A stretch of DNA of 52,953 bases from an uncultured Caulobacter sp. (GCA_937925635.1 CALALX010000120.1:1-52953), one strand, 5' to 3'; counted from the first letter of the stretch, positions 1 to 8,105 are shown. The notes: generated from the letters alone by a model not told the origin. Made by a program: numbers and translations.

Positions 1-497
1 CGCTGGCCGCGGCCGATCGGGATCAGGGTGTCGATGGCCTTCAGGCCGGTCTGCACGGGCTCGTGCACCGACTTCCGCGGGATGATGCCCGGCGCCTTCA
101 CGTCGACGCGGCGGCGCTCGGCGGCGCCCTTGATCGGGCCCTTGCCGTCGATCGGCTCGCCCAGCGGATTCACGACCCGGCCCAGCAGGCCCTTGCCGAC
201 CGGCACGTCCACGATCTCGCCGAGGCGGCGGACTTCATCGCCTTCCGAGATGGCGCGGTCTTCACCGAAGATAACGATGCCGACGTTGTCGCGCTCGAGG
301 TTCAGGGCCATGCCCTTCACCCCGGCCTTCGGGAACTCGACCATTTCGCCCGCCTGGACGTTGTCGAGGCCGTAGACGCGGGCGATGCCGTCGCCGACGC
401 TGAGGACGGAGCCGACGTCGGAAACGTCGGCTTCTTCGCCGAAGCCGGCGATCTGCGACTTGAGGATGGCCGAAATTTCGGCGGCGCGGATGTCCAT
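1..497 (-). CDS. atpA: ATP synthase F1 subunit alpha, 5' part (cut by window edge)
   Basis: Leftward reading from ATG at 497 gives MDIRAAEISAILKSQIAGFG and continues through the beta-barrel domain to a segment ending IDTLIPIGRGQ, where the window ends just before the expected P-loop. Only about 165 of roughly 510 residues are present, so the nucleotide-binding and C-terminal domains lie outside. The alpha subunit forms the non-catalytic nucleotide sites of the F1 hexamer on the cytoplasmic face of the membrane. It starts 5 bp after the atpH stop, the standard atpHAGDC order, so it is co-transcribed with atpH. Confidence 0.97.
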   Translation of the reverse strand, partial: MDIRAAEISAILKSQIAGFGEEADVSDVGSVLSVGDGIARVYGLDNVQAGEMVEFPKAGVKGMALNLERDNVGIVIFGEDRAISEGDEVRRLGEIVDVPVGKGLLGRVVNPLGEPIDGKGPIKGAAERRRVDVKAPGIIPRKSVHEPVQTGLKAIDTLIPIGRGQ

Positions 498-502
498 GGT
501 CT

Positions 503-1057
503 CTACGCTCTCTTGAGGGCGAATTTCAGGGAGTCGAGCTTCGACTTCAGCGAAGCATCGAACAGGCGGGAACCGACGCGCACCTTGATGCCGCCGAGGA
601 GGGCGGGATCGACGCGGGTCGAGATTTCGGGGTCCTTGCCGAGCGCGGCGCGCAGCGCGGAGGCGACGCCCTTGGCCTGGGCGGCGCTCAGCGGCAGGGC
701 GGTGACGATCTCGGCCGAGACCACGCCGCGCTGCTCGGCGGAGATTTTGCGGAAGCAGTCGATGACCTGCACCAGGGCGTCAGCGCGGCGGTTCGCCGAC
801 AGCAGACCTAGGAACTTGCGGGTGATGGCGTGGAACTTCGCCTTCGCGGCGATGCCGGCCAGACCCGCGGCCTTGTCCTCGGCGGAGAAGGACGGTGACG
901 CCAGCAGAACGCGAAGGTCCTTGCTGTCGGCCGCCATCGCCTTGAGCGCCAGCAGATCGCGCTCGACGGCCGCGGTCGCCTTGGCCTCCTCGGCCAGCTC
1001 GAAAAGGGCCCGCGCGTAGCGCTGACCCACGTCCGTCACCCTGATGTCGTCAGCCAC
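503..1057 (-). CDS. atpH: ATP synthase F1 subunit delta
   Basis: 184-residue protein with the delta/OSCP pattern: an N-terminal helical domain with VGQRYARALFELAEE near residue 10 and a C-terminal part ending GGIKVRVGSRLFDASLKSKL. Delta links the F1 head to the peripheral stalk. The reading frame is open upstream to an ATG at 1165, but those 36 residues do not look like the family. GTG at 1057 gives VADDIRVTDVGQRYARAL, which matches the usual start and length (about 180 residues), so I place the start there. It is followed 5 bp later by atpA. The family is certain; the exact start is inferred. Confidence 0.95.
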   Translation of the reverse strand: MADDIRVTDVGQRYARALFELAEEAKATAAVERDLLALKAMAADSKDLRVLLASPSFSAEDKAAGLAGIAAKAKFHAITRKFLGLLSANRRADALVQVIDCFRKISAEQRGVVSAEIVTALPLSAAQAKGVASALRAALGKDPEISTRVDPALLGGIKVRVGSRLFDASLKSKLDSLKFALKRA

Positions 1058-1253
1058 TTGAATCCAACCGTCCGGTGCGTCGCGCGCCGCGTCCCGGAAG
1101 CTCGTCCCCGGCGCGGCGCTAAAGTCTTGAAAGTGCTTGGAAAAGCACATGTGCCAGCGGGCCATGGAAGTCCACCGGCCCTAAGCCGCGCGCCTGATAG
1201 CATGCGTTCTGCTGCATCGCAACGGCGCGTGAACCGTCCTTGGGAGGCTTCCC

Positions 1254-1508
1254 CTACGTCCCCCGCACACGGAAGACGCCAGAGGCGCTGGCGGCGCGAC
1301 GGCCATCGGCGAACACGGCCTCGCCATGGACGAAGACGAGGCTGCGCGTGGCGCGGTCGACGCGGGCCGACACCTCGGCGTGAGCGGGATCGCCCTCGAC
1401 CCCGTAGTCGAGCGTGAAGGACACGGGCGCCACGGGGCGGCCGTCGCCGCCGGCCGCGTCGGCCAGGGCCGCCTGCAGCACGCCGGCCAAGGAGAGGGAG
1501 TCGTTCAT
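1254..1508 (-). CDS. small hotdog-like protein of unknown function
   Basis: 84 residues from ATG at 1508 (an in-frame ATG at 1538 would add ten charged residues). The second half, with SLVFVHGEAVFADGRRAASA and a final VFRV strand, resembles the last strands of PaaI-type hotdog thioesterases. The protein is about half the length of that family and no catalytic Asp/Glu-bearing helix is obvious. It may be a one-domain remnant or a separate small family. It lies between atpH and the secreted protein at 1648, all leftward, and a strong terminator just upstream (1533-1573) suggests it has its own promoter or depends on read-through. Function unknown. Confidence 0.6.
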   Translation of the reverse strand: MNDSLSLAGVLQAALADAAGGDGRPVAPVSFTLDYGVEGDPAHAEVSARVDRATRSLVFVHGEAVFADGRRAASASGVFRVRGT

Positions 1509-1532
1509 GGCGCGCTCCATAGGGCGTTCCGC

Positions 1533-1573
1533 GGACAAAAGAAAAGGGCGACGGTTCGTTGACCGCCGCCCTT
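1533..1573 (-). terminator. Rho-independent terminator of the 1648-1962 gene
   Basis: Read on the minus strand, an imperfect 12-bp stem (arms 1544-1555 and 1562-1573, one mismatch) is followed by TTTTCTTTTG. This is the clearest intrinsic terminator in the window, about 75 bp past the stop of the secreted protein. Confidence 0.85.
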
Positions 1574-1647
1574 GCGCAATTGGCGAGTTGCTCGAGGAAA
1601 CACCGGACCGGTACGCGTCCGGGATAGTCGGGTCGTGGCGCGGTCGC

Positions 1648-1962
1648 TTAAGAAGCGGCGGCGTTGCAGGTCGCGAGGTCTTCGCCCTCGATGGCGCGCA
1701 TGGCGTTGGAGAAGGCGGTCAGTTCGCCGACCTTCTTCACCAGGGCCTTGCAGCCGGCCAGGGTCACGGCGCGCGACGGGGCGGCCAGCGACACGCAGGT
1801 GGTGCCTTCGCAGTTGTAGACGGCGCCCGCGACGACGACCTTGGTCTTGGCGGCGACAGGGGCCTTCAGGGTGGCGGTCGCGACGGCCTTGACGTCGGCC
1901 TGGGCGACGCCCGCGAAGGACAGGGACACGATGGCGGCGGCCGCCAGCATACGGAGTTTCAT
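1648..1962 (-). CDS. small secreted protein, CC_3452-like family
   Basis: 104 residues. The start MKLRMLAAAAIVSLSFAGVA is a Sec signal peptide with probable cleavage after AQA (residues 20-22), leaving a mature protein of about 82 residues with four cysteines (NCEGTTC, GC and a late TC) that could form two periplasmic disulfides. Family and position, immediately upstream of the atpHA genes, recall the Caulobacter proteins annotated as CC_3452 family; that name comes from memory of family naming, not from a search. Function unknown. Monocistronic, with its own terminator. Confidence 0.75.
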   Translation of the reverse strand: MKLRMLAAAAIVSLSFAGVAQADVKAVATATLKAPVAAKTKVVVAGAVYNCEGTTCVSLAAPSRAVTLAGCKALVKKVGELTAFSNAMRAIEGEDLATCNAAAS

Positions 1963-2281
1963 GATGCGCTCTCCGGCGTAGGTTCGGGGTGGAATTCTGG
2001 GTCTCGGATCGGTACTGGCGTCGCCTCCGCCCCCGACTGTCAGGTCGCCGGTATCCCCACCAGCGCCCAGGGGGCGAACTTGACGCTGCTTAGATATCAG
2101 CGATCAGATTGGCGGCGCAAGCGCTATCTTCACAGTGTTCAGATTTTTTGCGCGGGGTTCGCAACAAGCCCTTGTCGCGCCAAGGCTTCCAGAGCGGGGC
2201 CTTACGTCGGGTCACGGTTGCCGCGCACGTAAGGTGGCGCATATTGGACGCCAACCAGAAAATTCGAACGGGAAGCGCGCC
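1963..2281. other. divergent intergenic region before the acyl-CoA dehydrogenase
   Basis: This 319-bp gap separates the leftward secreted-protein gene from the rightward dehydrogenase, so it should hold both promoters. It is AT-richer than its surroundings between about 2080 and 2165 and contains TTGACG at about 2080, but no convincing -10 at the right spacing. A good ribosome-binding site (GGGAAG) lies just before the ATG at 2282. No gene or strong repeat was seen. Confidence 0.5.
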
Positions 2282-3622
2282 ATGGACTTCGCCCTGCCTA
2301 AGGACCTCGTCGACTACCTCGCCGAGCTCGACCAGTTCATTGAGGACAAGATCAAGCCGCTGCAGGCGCAGGATGACAACGACCGGTTCTTCGATCACCG
2401 GCGCGAGCACGCCCGCACTGACTGGGACAACGACGGCCTGCCGCGCCATGAGTGGGAAGAGCTGCTGGCGAAGGCCCGCAAGCTGGCCGACGACGCCGGC
2501 CACTACCGATACGCCTGGCCCAAGGAGATGGGCGGCAAGGGCGGCAGCCAGCTGTCGATGGCCGTGATCCGCGAGCACCTGGCGAGCAAGGGCCTTGGGC
2601 TGTTCAACGACCTGCAGAACGAACACTCGATCGTCGGCAACAACCCCTTCGTGCTGATGTTCAAGGAGTTCGCCACGCCGGAGCAGGTCGAGCGCGACGG
2701 CGAGGCCCTGCTGAACGGCACGATGCGCGCCGCCTTCGGCCTGACCGAGCCCAACCACGGCTCCGACGCCACCTTCATGGAGACCACGGGGGTCCGCGAA
2801 GAGAAGGATGGCAAGCCCGGCTGGCGCATCAAGGGTGAGAAGATGTGGACCACGGGCATGCATGTGGTCACCCACGTCATGGTCTTCGCCCGCACCAGCG
2901 GCAAGGACGGCGACGCGCTCGGCATCACCTGCTTCATCGTCCCCCGCGAGCACATCAAGATCGAGGAGTGGATGTGGACCTTCAACATGCCCACCGACCA
3001 CCCGCGCATCTCGTTCGACTGCTGGATCCCCGAGGACAGCTACTGGGGCGTGGTCGATCGCGGCCTGGGCCTGGGTCAGTCGTTCGTGCACCAGAACCGC
3101 ATCCGCCAGGCCGCCAGCTCGTTGGGCGCGGCGGTCTACTGCATCAACGAAAGCGTCAAGTACGCGCGGATGCGCAAGCCGTTCGGCAAGGCGCTCTCCG
3201 ACAACCAGGCGATCCAGTTCCCGCTCGTGGAACTGCACGCCCAGTGCGAGATGCTGCGCCTTCTGATCCGCCAGACCGCCTGGCAGATGGACACGATGGA
3301 CCACAAGACCATCGAGAAGGAGATCTCGGACAAGGTCTCGATCTGCAACTACTGGGGCAACCGCCTGTGCTGCGAGGCGGCCGACCGGGCCATGCAGGTG
3401 CACGGCGGAATCGGCTACAGCCGCCACAAGGCTTTCGAGCACATCTACCGCCACCACCGCCGCTACCGGATCACCGAGGGCAGCGAGGAAATCCAGATGC
3501 GCAAGGTCGCCGCCTTCCTGTTCGGCTACCTCGGACCGAAGCGTCAGGAGTTCAAGGCGCTGGAAGAAGAGTGGGCCGCCGGTCGCGCCGCCGGCAAGAA
3601 CGACCGAGAGCTGGGGATGTAG
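2282..3622 (+). CDS. acyl-CoA dehydrogenase family protein
   Basis: 446-residue flavoenzyme expected to oxidise an acyl-CoA to the 2-enoyl-CoA, passing electrons to ETF. Visible family marks are the FAD/substrate segment AFGLTEPNHGSDATF, the beta-domain segment RIKGEKMWTTG, and a C-terminal QVHGGIGYSRHKAFEHIYRH followed by TEGSEEIQMRKV. The Glu of TEGS sits where the catalytic base is found in MCAD-type enzymes. The ATG at 2282 follows GGGAAG at a good distance; longer upstream readings lack family similarity. It is not in an operon with the LemA cluster, from which a strong hairpin separates it. The substrate cannot be told from sequence. Confidence 0.9.
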   Translation: MDFALPKDLVDYLAELDQFIEDKIKPLQAQDDNDRFFDHRREHARTDWDNDGLPRHEWEELLAKARKLADDAGHYRYAWPKEMGGKGGSQLSMAVIREHLASKGLGLFNDLQNEHSIVGNNPFVLMFKEFATPEQVERDGEALLNGTMRAAFGLTEPNHGSDATFMETTGVREEKDGKPGWRIKGEKMWTTGMHVVTHVMVFARTSGKDGDALGITCFIVPREHIKIEEWMWTFNMPTDHPRISFDCWIPEDSYWGVVDRGLGLGQSFVHQNRIRQAASSLGAAVYCINESVKYARMRKPFGKALSDNQAIQFPLVELHAQCEMLRLLIRQTAWQMDTMDHKTIEKEISDKVSICNYWGNRLCCEAADRAMQVHGGIGYSRHKAFEHIYRHHRRYRITEGSEEIQMRKVAAFLFGYLGPKRQEFKALEEEWAAGRAAGKNDRELGM

Positions 3623-3629
3623 GGACACC

Positions 3630-3653
3630 CTCCCTCCCCAGGCGGGGAGGGAG
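3630..3653 (+). terminator. 10-bp GC hairpin after the acyl-CoA dehydrogenase
   Basis: CTCCCTCCCC and GGGGAGGGAG pair perfectly around the loop AGGC, 8 bp after the stop codon. There is no T-run, so it may be a terminator aided by Rho or simply an intergenic palindrome that stabilises the mRNA end. Confidence 0.5.
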
Positions 3654-3767
3654 ACTGCCCTCTCAAACCATCGTTCGAAAAATCGGACGGTGAGTCCTTC
3701 ACCGCCGCGCCGCCCGGGGCCATATCTGCGGTCGCGGTCCATCGGGGGCCGCTTCCAGGGGCCATCC

Positions 3768-4421
3768 ATGAACGCGATCTCCCGCATCCTCCGACTGGCG
3801 CCGGCGCTGGCCGTCGCCGCGCTGCTGTCCGCCTGCGGCGTGAACACGATTCCGACCCAGGACGAGAACGTGAAGGCCAAGTGGGCCGAGGTGCAGAACC
3901 AGTACCAGCGCCGCTCCGACCTGATCCCCAATCTGGTCAACACGGTGAAGGGCTACGCCGCCCAGGAGAAGGACGTCCTGACCGCCGTCACCGAGGCGCG
4001 GGCTTCCGCGACCCAGGTGCGCGTCGACGCCTCGACGATCACCAATCCGGCCCAGTTTCAGCAGTTCCAGCAGTCTCAGGACAAGCTTTCGGGCGTGCTT
4101 GGCCGCCTGATGATGATCCAGGAGAACTACCCGGACCTGAAGTCGAACCAGAACTTCATGGCCCTGCAGAGCCAGCTGGAAGGCACCGAGAACCGGATCG
4201 CCATCTCGCGCCGCGACTACAACGAGGCCGCCCAGCAGTACAACACCACCCTGCGCACCTTCCCGCAGGTGATCTGGGCCAAGACGCTGTACAGCGGCCA
4301 GAAGCCGGCCCAGCTGTTCCAGGCCGCCGCCTCGGCGCAGACCGCGCCATCTGTGGACTTCAGCGCCCCGCCCGCCGCCGCTCCGGCCGCGACGCCGGCG
4401 CCCGTTCCGGCGAAGCAGTAA
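3768..4421 (+). CDS. LemA family lipoprotein
   Basis: 217 residues. A lipoprotein signal ends in LLSAC with Cys23 as the lipid attachment site. The LemA core follows: NVKAKWAEVQNQYQRRSDLI, PNLVNTVKGYAAQEKDVL, and later ENRIAISRRDYNEAAQQYN, a long helical bundle exposed to the periplasm. The tail is a flexible Ala/Pro-rich stretch. LemA proteins are almost always encoded with TPM-domain proteins, as here, and are thought to act together in envelope homeostasis, but the biochemical role is not settled. ATG at 3768 is preceded by AGGGG. It is the first gene of a tight cluster; the next start follows 4 bp after its stop. Confidence 0.92.
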   Translation: MNAISRILRLAPALAVAALLSACGVNTIPTQDENVKAKWAEVQNQYQRRSDLIPNLVNTVKGYAAQEKDVLTAVTEARASATQVRVDASTITNPAQFQQFQQSQDKLSGVLGRLMMIQENYPDLKSNQNFMALQSQLEGTENRIAISRRDYNEAAQQYNTTLRTFPQVIWAKTLYSGQKPAQLFQAAASAQTAPSVDFSAPPAAAPAATPAPVPAKQ

Positions 4422-4425
4422 GGTC

Positions 4426-5307
4426 GTGACCCTCTTCCGAGCGCCCCCGCGAAGGCGGGGGTCCAAGCCGACTCGCAGCTTGGGTTCCCGCCTGCGCGGG
4501 AACACTCGGAGCTGGGGTCTGGCTGCTGTTTTCCTCGCCCTCTTCGCCCTGCCGGCGCTCGCCGCGCCGACCTTTCCGAAGCTCACGGGCCGGGTCGTCG
4601 ACGACGCGAACCTGCTGTCGCCGGCGACGGAAGCGGCGCTGACCCAGAAACTCGAGGGGCTCGAAACCGCGACCGGCCGCCAGCTGGTCGTGGCCACCCT
4701 CCCGTCGCTGCAAGGCTACGAGATCGAGGAGTATGGCTACCAGCTCGGCCGGACCTGGAAGCTCGGCGGCGAGAAGACCGACGACGGCGTCATCCTGCTC
4801 GTCGCACCCAACGAGAAGAAGGTGCGCATCGAGGTCGGGTACGGCCTCGAGCCCGTGCTGACCGACGCGCTGTCCAGCGTGATCATCCAGTCCGCCATCA
4901 TCCCGCGCTTCAAGGCGGGGGACATGGAGGGCGGCGTGGTCGCCGGGGCCGACGCTCTGATCCAGCAGCTGAGCCTGCCCGACGAGGCGGCCAAGGCCCA
5001 GGTGGCCAAGGCCTCGGCCAAGCCGCAGCGCGAAGCCCCCCCCAAGGCCATGCTCGTCATCCTCGCGGTCGGATTCGTGATCCTGATGCTGATGCTGATG
5101 GGCGGCGGAGGCGGCGGCGGGCGACGCCGTCGTCGACGCTATCGTGACGACAACGACCTCGCGCCGATGATCGCCGGCGCCATCATCGGCAACATCCTCG
5201 GCGGCGGCGGTCGCGGCGGCTGGTCCGGAGGCGGCGGCTTCGGCGGCGGCGGTTTCTCCGGCGGCGGCGGATCGTTCGGGGGCGGCGGCGCCTCGGGAGG
5301 CTGGTGA
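4426..5307 (+). CDS. TPM-domain (YgcG-type) membrane protein, N-terminus encoded by a palindromic repeat
   Basis: 293 residues from GTG at 4426. Residues about 5-27 are encoded by a palindromic repeat and are Arg/Gly-rich. A hydrophobic signal segment follows, ending PALAAPTFPKL, then the TPM domain (RVVDDANLLSPATEAAL to about residue 185, with RQLVVATLPSLQGYEIEEYG and VRIEVGYGLEP). After that come one transmembrane helix (MLVILAVGFVILMLMLM), an Arg-rich cytoplasmic stretch and a Gly-rich tail ending in GGGGASGGW, all typical of YgcG proteins. Known TPM domains are periplasmic and have been linked to phosphatase-like or assembly roles. The N-terminal 30 residues are unusual; initiation may be further in. 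Overlapping neighbours suggest translational coupling to lemA. Confidence 0.88.
   Translation: MTLFRAPPRRRGSKPTRSLGSRLRGNTRSWGLAAVFLALFALPALAAPTFPKLTGRVVDDANLLSPATEAALTQKLEGLETATGRQLVVATLPSLQGYEIEEYGYQLGRTWKLGGEKTDDGVILLVAPNEKKVRIEVGYGLEPVLTDALSSVIIQSAIIPRFKAGDMEGGVVAGADALIQQLSLPDEAAKAQVAKASAKPQREAPPKAMLVILAVGFVILMLMLMGGGGGGGRRRRRRYRDDNDLAPMIAGAIIGNILGGGGRGGWSGGGGFGGGGFSGGGGSFGGGGASGGW
4440..4503. repeat. intergenic-type palindromic repeat lying inside a coding region
   Basis: Two short hairpins face each other: CCCCCGCGAAGGCGGGGG on the left and TTCCCGCCTGCGCGGGAA on the right, joined by about 20 bp. This is the common alphaproteobacterial pattern usually found between genes. Here it lies in the first 80 bases of a TPM gene and is read through in frame. 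Confidence 0.8.
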
Positions 5308-5308
5308 G

Positions 5309-6016
5309 ATGGCCATGAAGTTGACCGAACAGGACCACCAGCGGATCGCCGGCGCCGTCGCGGCGGCCGAGACGACCACGGCCGGCGAGATCTACTGCGT
5401 GCTGGCCCCGTCCGTGTCCGACTATCGCGAGACGCCGCTGGCCTGGGCGGCCGGCGCGGCGCTGGTGCTGCCGGCCCTGGCGCTGCTGCTCGGCTTCGAG
5501 CCCCAGATGCTGGTCGGGATGTTCGGCGGCTGGACCACCGGCCATGCGCCGACCGGCCAGACCATCTTCACGGCCCTGGCCATCTATGTCGCGCTGCAGG
5601 CGGCGGTCTTCGTGCTCGCCGCGCTGGTCGTCTCGATCCCGCCGATCCGCCGGGCCCTGACGCCCGCCTCGCTGAAGGCCGAGCGGGTGCACCGCGCCGC
5701 CATGCAGCAGTTCCTCGGCCACGGCCTGCACGCCACCCGCGAGCGGACCGGCATCCTGCTGTTCGCCTCGCTGGCCGAGCACCGGGCCGAGGTGATCGCC
5801 GACGAGGGCATCTACAGCGCCGCCCCGAACGTGGTCTGGGAGGAGGTGGTCGACCTGCTGATCGCCGGCCTCAAGCGCCGCGACATCCCCGGCGGCTTCG
5901 AGGCGGCGGTGAAGCGCTGCGGCGAGATCCTCGCCGAGCACGTTCCGCACCGCGCCGACAACCCGAACGAACTGCCCGACCGCCTGGTCATCCTGCCGAC
6001 GCCGGGCAAAGACTGA
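5309..6016 (+). CDS. TPM-domain membrane protein with two transmembrane helices
   Basis: 235 residues, starting 1 bp after the previous stop and ending 4 bp before the next start. It has no signal peptide. The opening KLTEQDHQRIAGAVAAAETT and AGEIYCVLAPSVSDYRETP resemble the first half of a TPM fold. Two hydrophobic segments (about residues 47-70 and 88-112) split it from a second half containing RTGILLFASLAEHRAEVIAD and WEEVVDLLIAGL, which matches the other half of TPM proteins. This split arrangement is common for the partner gene next to lemA and ygcG. Location: inner membrane. Role: inferred to work with the neighbouring LemA and YgcG-like proteins. Confidence 0.85.
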   Translation: MAMKLTEQDHQRIAGAVAAAETTTAGEIYCVLAPSVSDYRETPLAWAAGAALVLPALALLLGFEPQMLVGMFGGWTTGHAPTGQTIFTALAIYVALQAAVFVLAALVVSIPPIRRALTPASLKAERVHRAAMQQFLGHGLHATRERTGILLFASLAEHRAEVIADEGIYSAAPNVVWEEVVDLLIAGLKRRDIPGGFEAAVKRCGEILAEHVPHRADNPNELPDRLVILPTPGKD

Positions 6017-6020
6017 CCGC

Positions 6021-6836
6021 ATGAAGACCGGGGACGGTCTGCGATGCATCACGGCGACACTGGCGGCGCTTGCCGTCCTGCTCGTGATTCCCGTCATCGC
6101 TCTCGCGGCCCCGACGTTCCCGGCGCTCGACGGTCGGCGAGTCGTCGATGAAGCGGGCATTCTTTCGCCCCCCGTCGAGACCTCACTGACCGGGAAGCTC
6201 GAGAGCCTCGAGGCGACTACCGGACGGCAGATGGTCATTGCCACCCTGCCCTCGCTGCAGGACTACGAGATCGAGGAGTACGGCTACCGGCTGGGTCGTC
6301 ACTGGGGGATCGGTTCGACCGGGCGCAACGACGGCGTCCTGCTGATCGTCGCGCCCCGGGAACGCAAGGTCCGCATTGAGGTCGGCTATGGTCTTGAAGG
6401 GTCTCTGACCGACGCCCTCTCCCGCATGATCATCGAGACCCGCATCCTGCCGAAGTTCAAGGAAGGCGACCTGGAAGGCGGCGTGATCCATGGGTCAGAC
6501 GCCATCATCCAGCAGCTCAGCCTTCCCGAGGACCAGGCGCAGAGCGCCCTCCAAGACGCTGCTCGGACAGTGCCGAAGGATGATCGGCCCTGGTGGATCA
6601 AACCCTTGCTGAGCTTCGTCGTCTACATGGTCGTCATGGTCATCATACCCATGCTCTGGGGCGGCTTCTCTAGCCTGCTTGGACTTGGAGGCTACCGACC
6701 GGGCGAAATCCGGCGACGATCCGGCGGAATTGTAGACTGGAATGGCGGATCGTTCGGTGGCGGACCGCCCTCCGACGGCGGATACTCGGGTGGCGGCGGC
6801 TCGTTCGGCGGCGGCGGCGCGTCAGGAAGTTGGTGA
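6021..6836 (+). CDS. second TPM-domain (YgcG-type) protein, paralog of 4426-5307
   Basis: 271 residues with a normal signal peptide ending VIALAAPTFPAL, a TPM domain (RRVVDEAGILSPPVETSL, RQMVIATLPSLQDYEIEEYG, VRIEVGYGLEGSLTDALSRM), one transmembrane helix (LLSFVVYMVVMVIIPMLW) and a Gly/Ser-rich tail ending in GGGGASGSW. It aligns with the 4426 gene through the TPM domain by eye, differing mostly in the linker after residue 175. It is therefore a local duplication flanking the 5309 gene. Codon use is slightly less GC-extreme than that of its copy. It continues the LemA/TPM operon, and the next start lies 4 bp beyond its stop. Confidence 0.88.
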   Translation: MKTGDGLRCITATLAALAVLLVIPVIALAAPTFPALDGRRVVDEAGILSPPVETSLTGKLESLEATTGRQMVIATLPSLQDYEIEEYGYRLGRHWGIGSTGRNDGVLLIVAPRERKVRIEVGYGLEGSLTDALSRMIIETRILPKFKEGDLEGGVIHGSDAIIQQLSLPEDQAQSALQDAARTVPKDDRPWWIKPLLSFVVYMVVMVIIPMLWGGFSSLLGLGGYRPGEIRRRSGGIVDWNGGSFGGGPPSDGGYSGGGGSFGGGGASGSW

Positions 6837-6840
6837 AGAC

Positions 6841-7512
6841 ATGATCCCCTGGGTCCATCTCGATACGGCGACCGTGCCTGGCGGCGGCGAGCTGAAGCTG
6901 ATGCAGCGCGGCGGCGAGTTCTCGATCATGGCCGGCGGCATCGAGCTGATGAACAGCCGGCTGAGCGATTCCGAACAGGCGCTGGCCCGGCTGGCCCGTG
7001 AGCGGATCGGCGACCGGCCAAAGCCCCGGGTGCTGATCGGCGGCCTGGGCATGGGCTTCACCCTGCGCGCGGCGCTGGAGGCGTTTGGTCCGCAGGCCGA
7101 GATCGTCGTCGCCGAACTGGTCCCGGCGGTGCTGGCCTGGGCGAAAGGACCGCTGGCCGGCCTCTATGGCGACAGCCTGACCGATCCGCGCACGACGGTG
7201 CGGACCATCGACGTCGCCGACCTGATCGACAGCCCGCCGGGCAGTTGGGACGCCATCCTGCTCGACGTCGACAACGGCCCCAGGGGCCTGAGCCGCGCCG
7301 GCAACAACGGCCTCTATAACGGGCGTGGTCTGGGGGTGGCCAAGAAGTCCCTGCGCCCGGGCGGCGTGCTGGGCGTCTGGTCCTCGACGCCGGACCACGC
7401 CTTCACCGGCCGCCTGCAGCGCTCGGGCTTCGAGGTGAAGGAAACCATGGTCCGCGCCCATCGCGGCCGCGGCGCGCGCCACATCGTCTGGATGGCGGCG
7501 AGGCCGGGATGA
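6841..7512 (+). CDS. spermidine synthase-like methyltransferase-fold protein
   Basis: 223 residues from ATG at 6841, 4 bp after the TPM stop. The Rossmann-like part has VLIGGLGMGFTLRAALEAFG (the nucleotide-binding glycine loop), IVVAELVPAVLAW, and WDAILLDVDNGP, as in spermidine synthase family proteins. The N-terminal beta-domain contains LKLMQRGGEFSIMAGGIELM. The proteins in this group that lack the full aminopropyltransferase signature are of unknown substrate. It sits at the end of the LemA/TPM cluster and may be co-transcribed with it without sharing its function. Confidence 0.8.
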   Translation: MIPWVHLDTATVPGGGELKLMQRGGEFSIMAGGIELMNSRLSDSEQALARLARERIGDRPKPRVLIGGLGMGFTLRAALEAFGPQAEIVVAELVPAVLAWAKGPLAGLYGDSLTDPRTTVRTIDVADLIDSPPGSWDAILLDVDNGPRGLSRAGNNGLYNGRGLGVAKKSLRPGGVLGVWSSTPDHAFTGRLQRSGFEVKETMVRAHRGRGARHIVWMAARPG

Positions 7513-7544
7513 CAGGAAGGGGGCGACTGAGTCACAGTCCTCTG

Positions 7545-7982
7545 ATGACCGGCTCCATCGACCCGACCCGCCCGCAGTTCGACGCCTTCAAGGCGCTGCC
7601 CCGCGACCAGCCCATCCATATGCTGAACCTCGTCCGGGTGCGGCCGCTGGCCGACTATCCGGAGGGCCACCCCAACCACGACAAGGGCCTGACCGGCCTC
7701 GAGGCCTATCGCGCCTATGGCCGCGACAGCGCCGAAGTCTTCAAGCGGGTCGGCGGCCGGCAGATCTGGGCCGGGCGGCCGGACGTCGTCCTGACCGGCC
7801 CGACCGACGAGCGCTGGGACATCGCCTTCATCGCCTTCTACCCGAGCGCCGGCGCCTTTCTGGAGATGGTCACCGACGCCGGCTACCGCGAGCACGTCAA
7901 ACACCGCCAGGCCGCCGTCGAGGACAGCCGGCTGATCCGGATGGATCCGGTGGAGGAACTCGGCGAGGGGTTCGGGGAGTAG
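7545..7982 (+). CDS. DUF1330-like (dimeric alpha-beta barrel) protein
   Basis: 145 residues from ATG at 7545; an ATG at 7509 overlapping the previous stop would add 12 residues. The opening MTGSIDPTRPQFDAFKALP leads into PIHMLNLVRVRPLADYP, then AYGRDSAEVFKRVGGRQIW, IAFIAFYPSAGAFLEMVTD and HRQAAVEDSRLIRMDP, the strand-helix pattern of DUF1330 proteins of the ferredoxin-like dimeric barrel type. No enzymatic role is known. Last gene of the rightward cluster, followed by a palindromic repeat. Confidence 0.78.
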   Translation: MTGSIDPTRPQFDAFKALPRDQPIHMLNLVRVRPLADYPEGHPNHDKGLTGLEAYRAYGRDSAEVFKRVGGRQIWAGRPDVVLTGPTDERWDIAFIAFYPSAGAFLEMVTDAGYREHVKHRQAAVEDSRLIRMDPVEELGEGFGE

Positions 7983-7989
7983 CTGCGCT

Positions 7990-8104
7990 GCGTGGTTCGC
8001 GACGCCGGCCCAAGGGCCGGCTCCTCACCATGACGAACCCCGTTGCAGCCCACTCCCTCTCGTCATCCTGAGGAGCGAGCTTGCGAGCGTCGCGAAGGAC
8101 GCAC
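7990..8104. repeat. intergenic palindromic repeat block
   Basis: A perfect hairpin GCCGGCCC-AA-GGGCCGGC (8004-8021) is enclosed by GGTTCG and CGAACC. It is followed by the widespread alphaproteobacterial pattern CGTCATCCTGAGGAGCGAGC with its partner GCGTCGCGAAGGACG. It fills the space between two convergent genes and may also end transcription from both sides. Confidence 0.75.
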
Positions 8105-8105
8105 C

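Noticed and set aside
2090..3943. Long leftward open frame opposite the acyl-CoA dehydrogenase
   Set aside because: Long antisense frames are expected in GC-rich genes; its protein text is repetitive Ala/Val/Gly/Asp without domain features.
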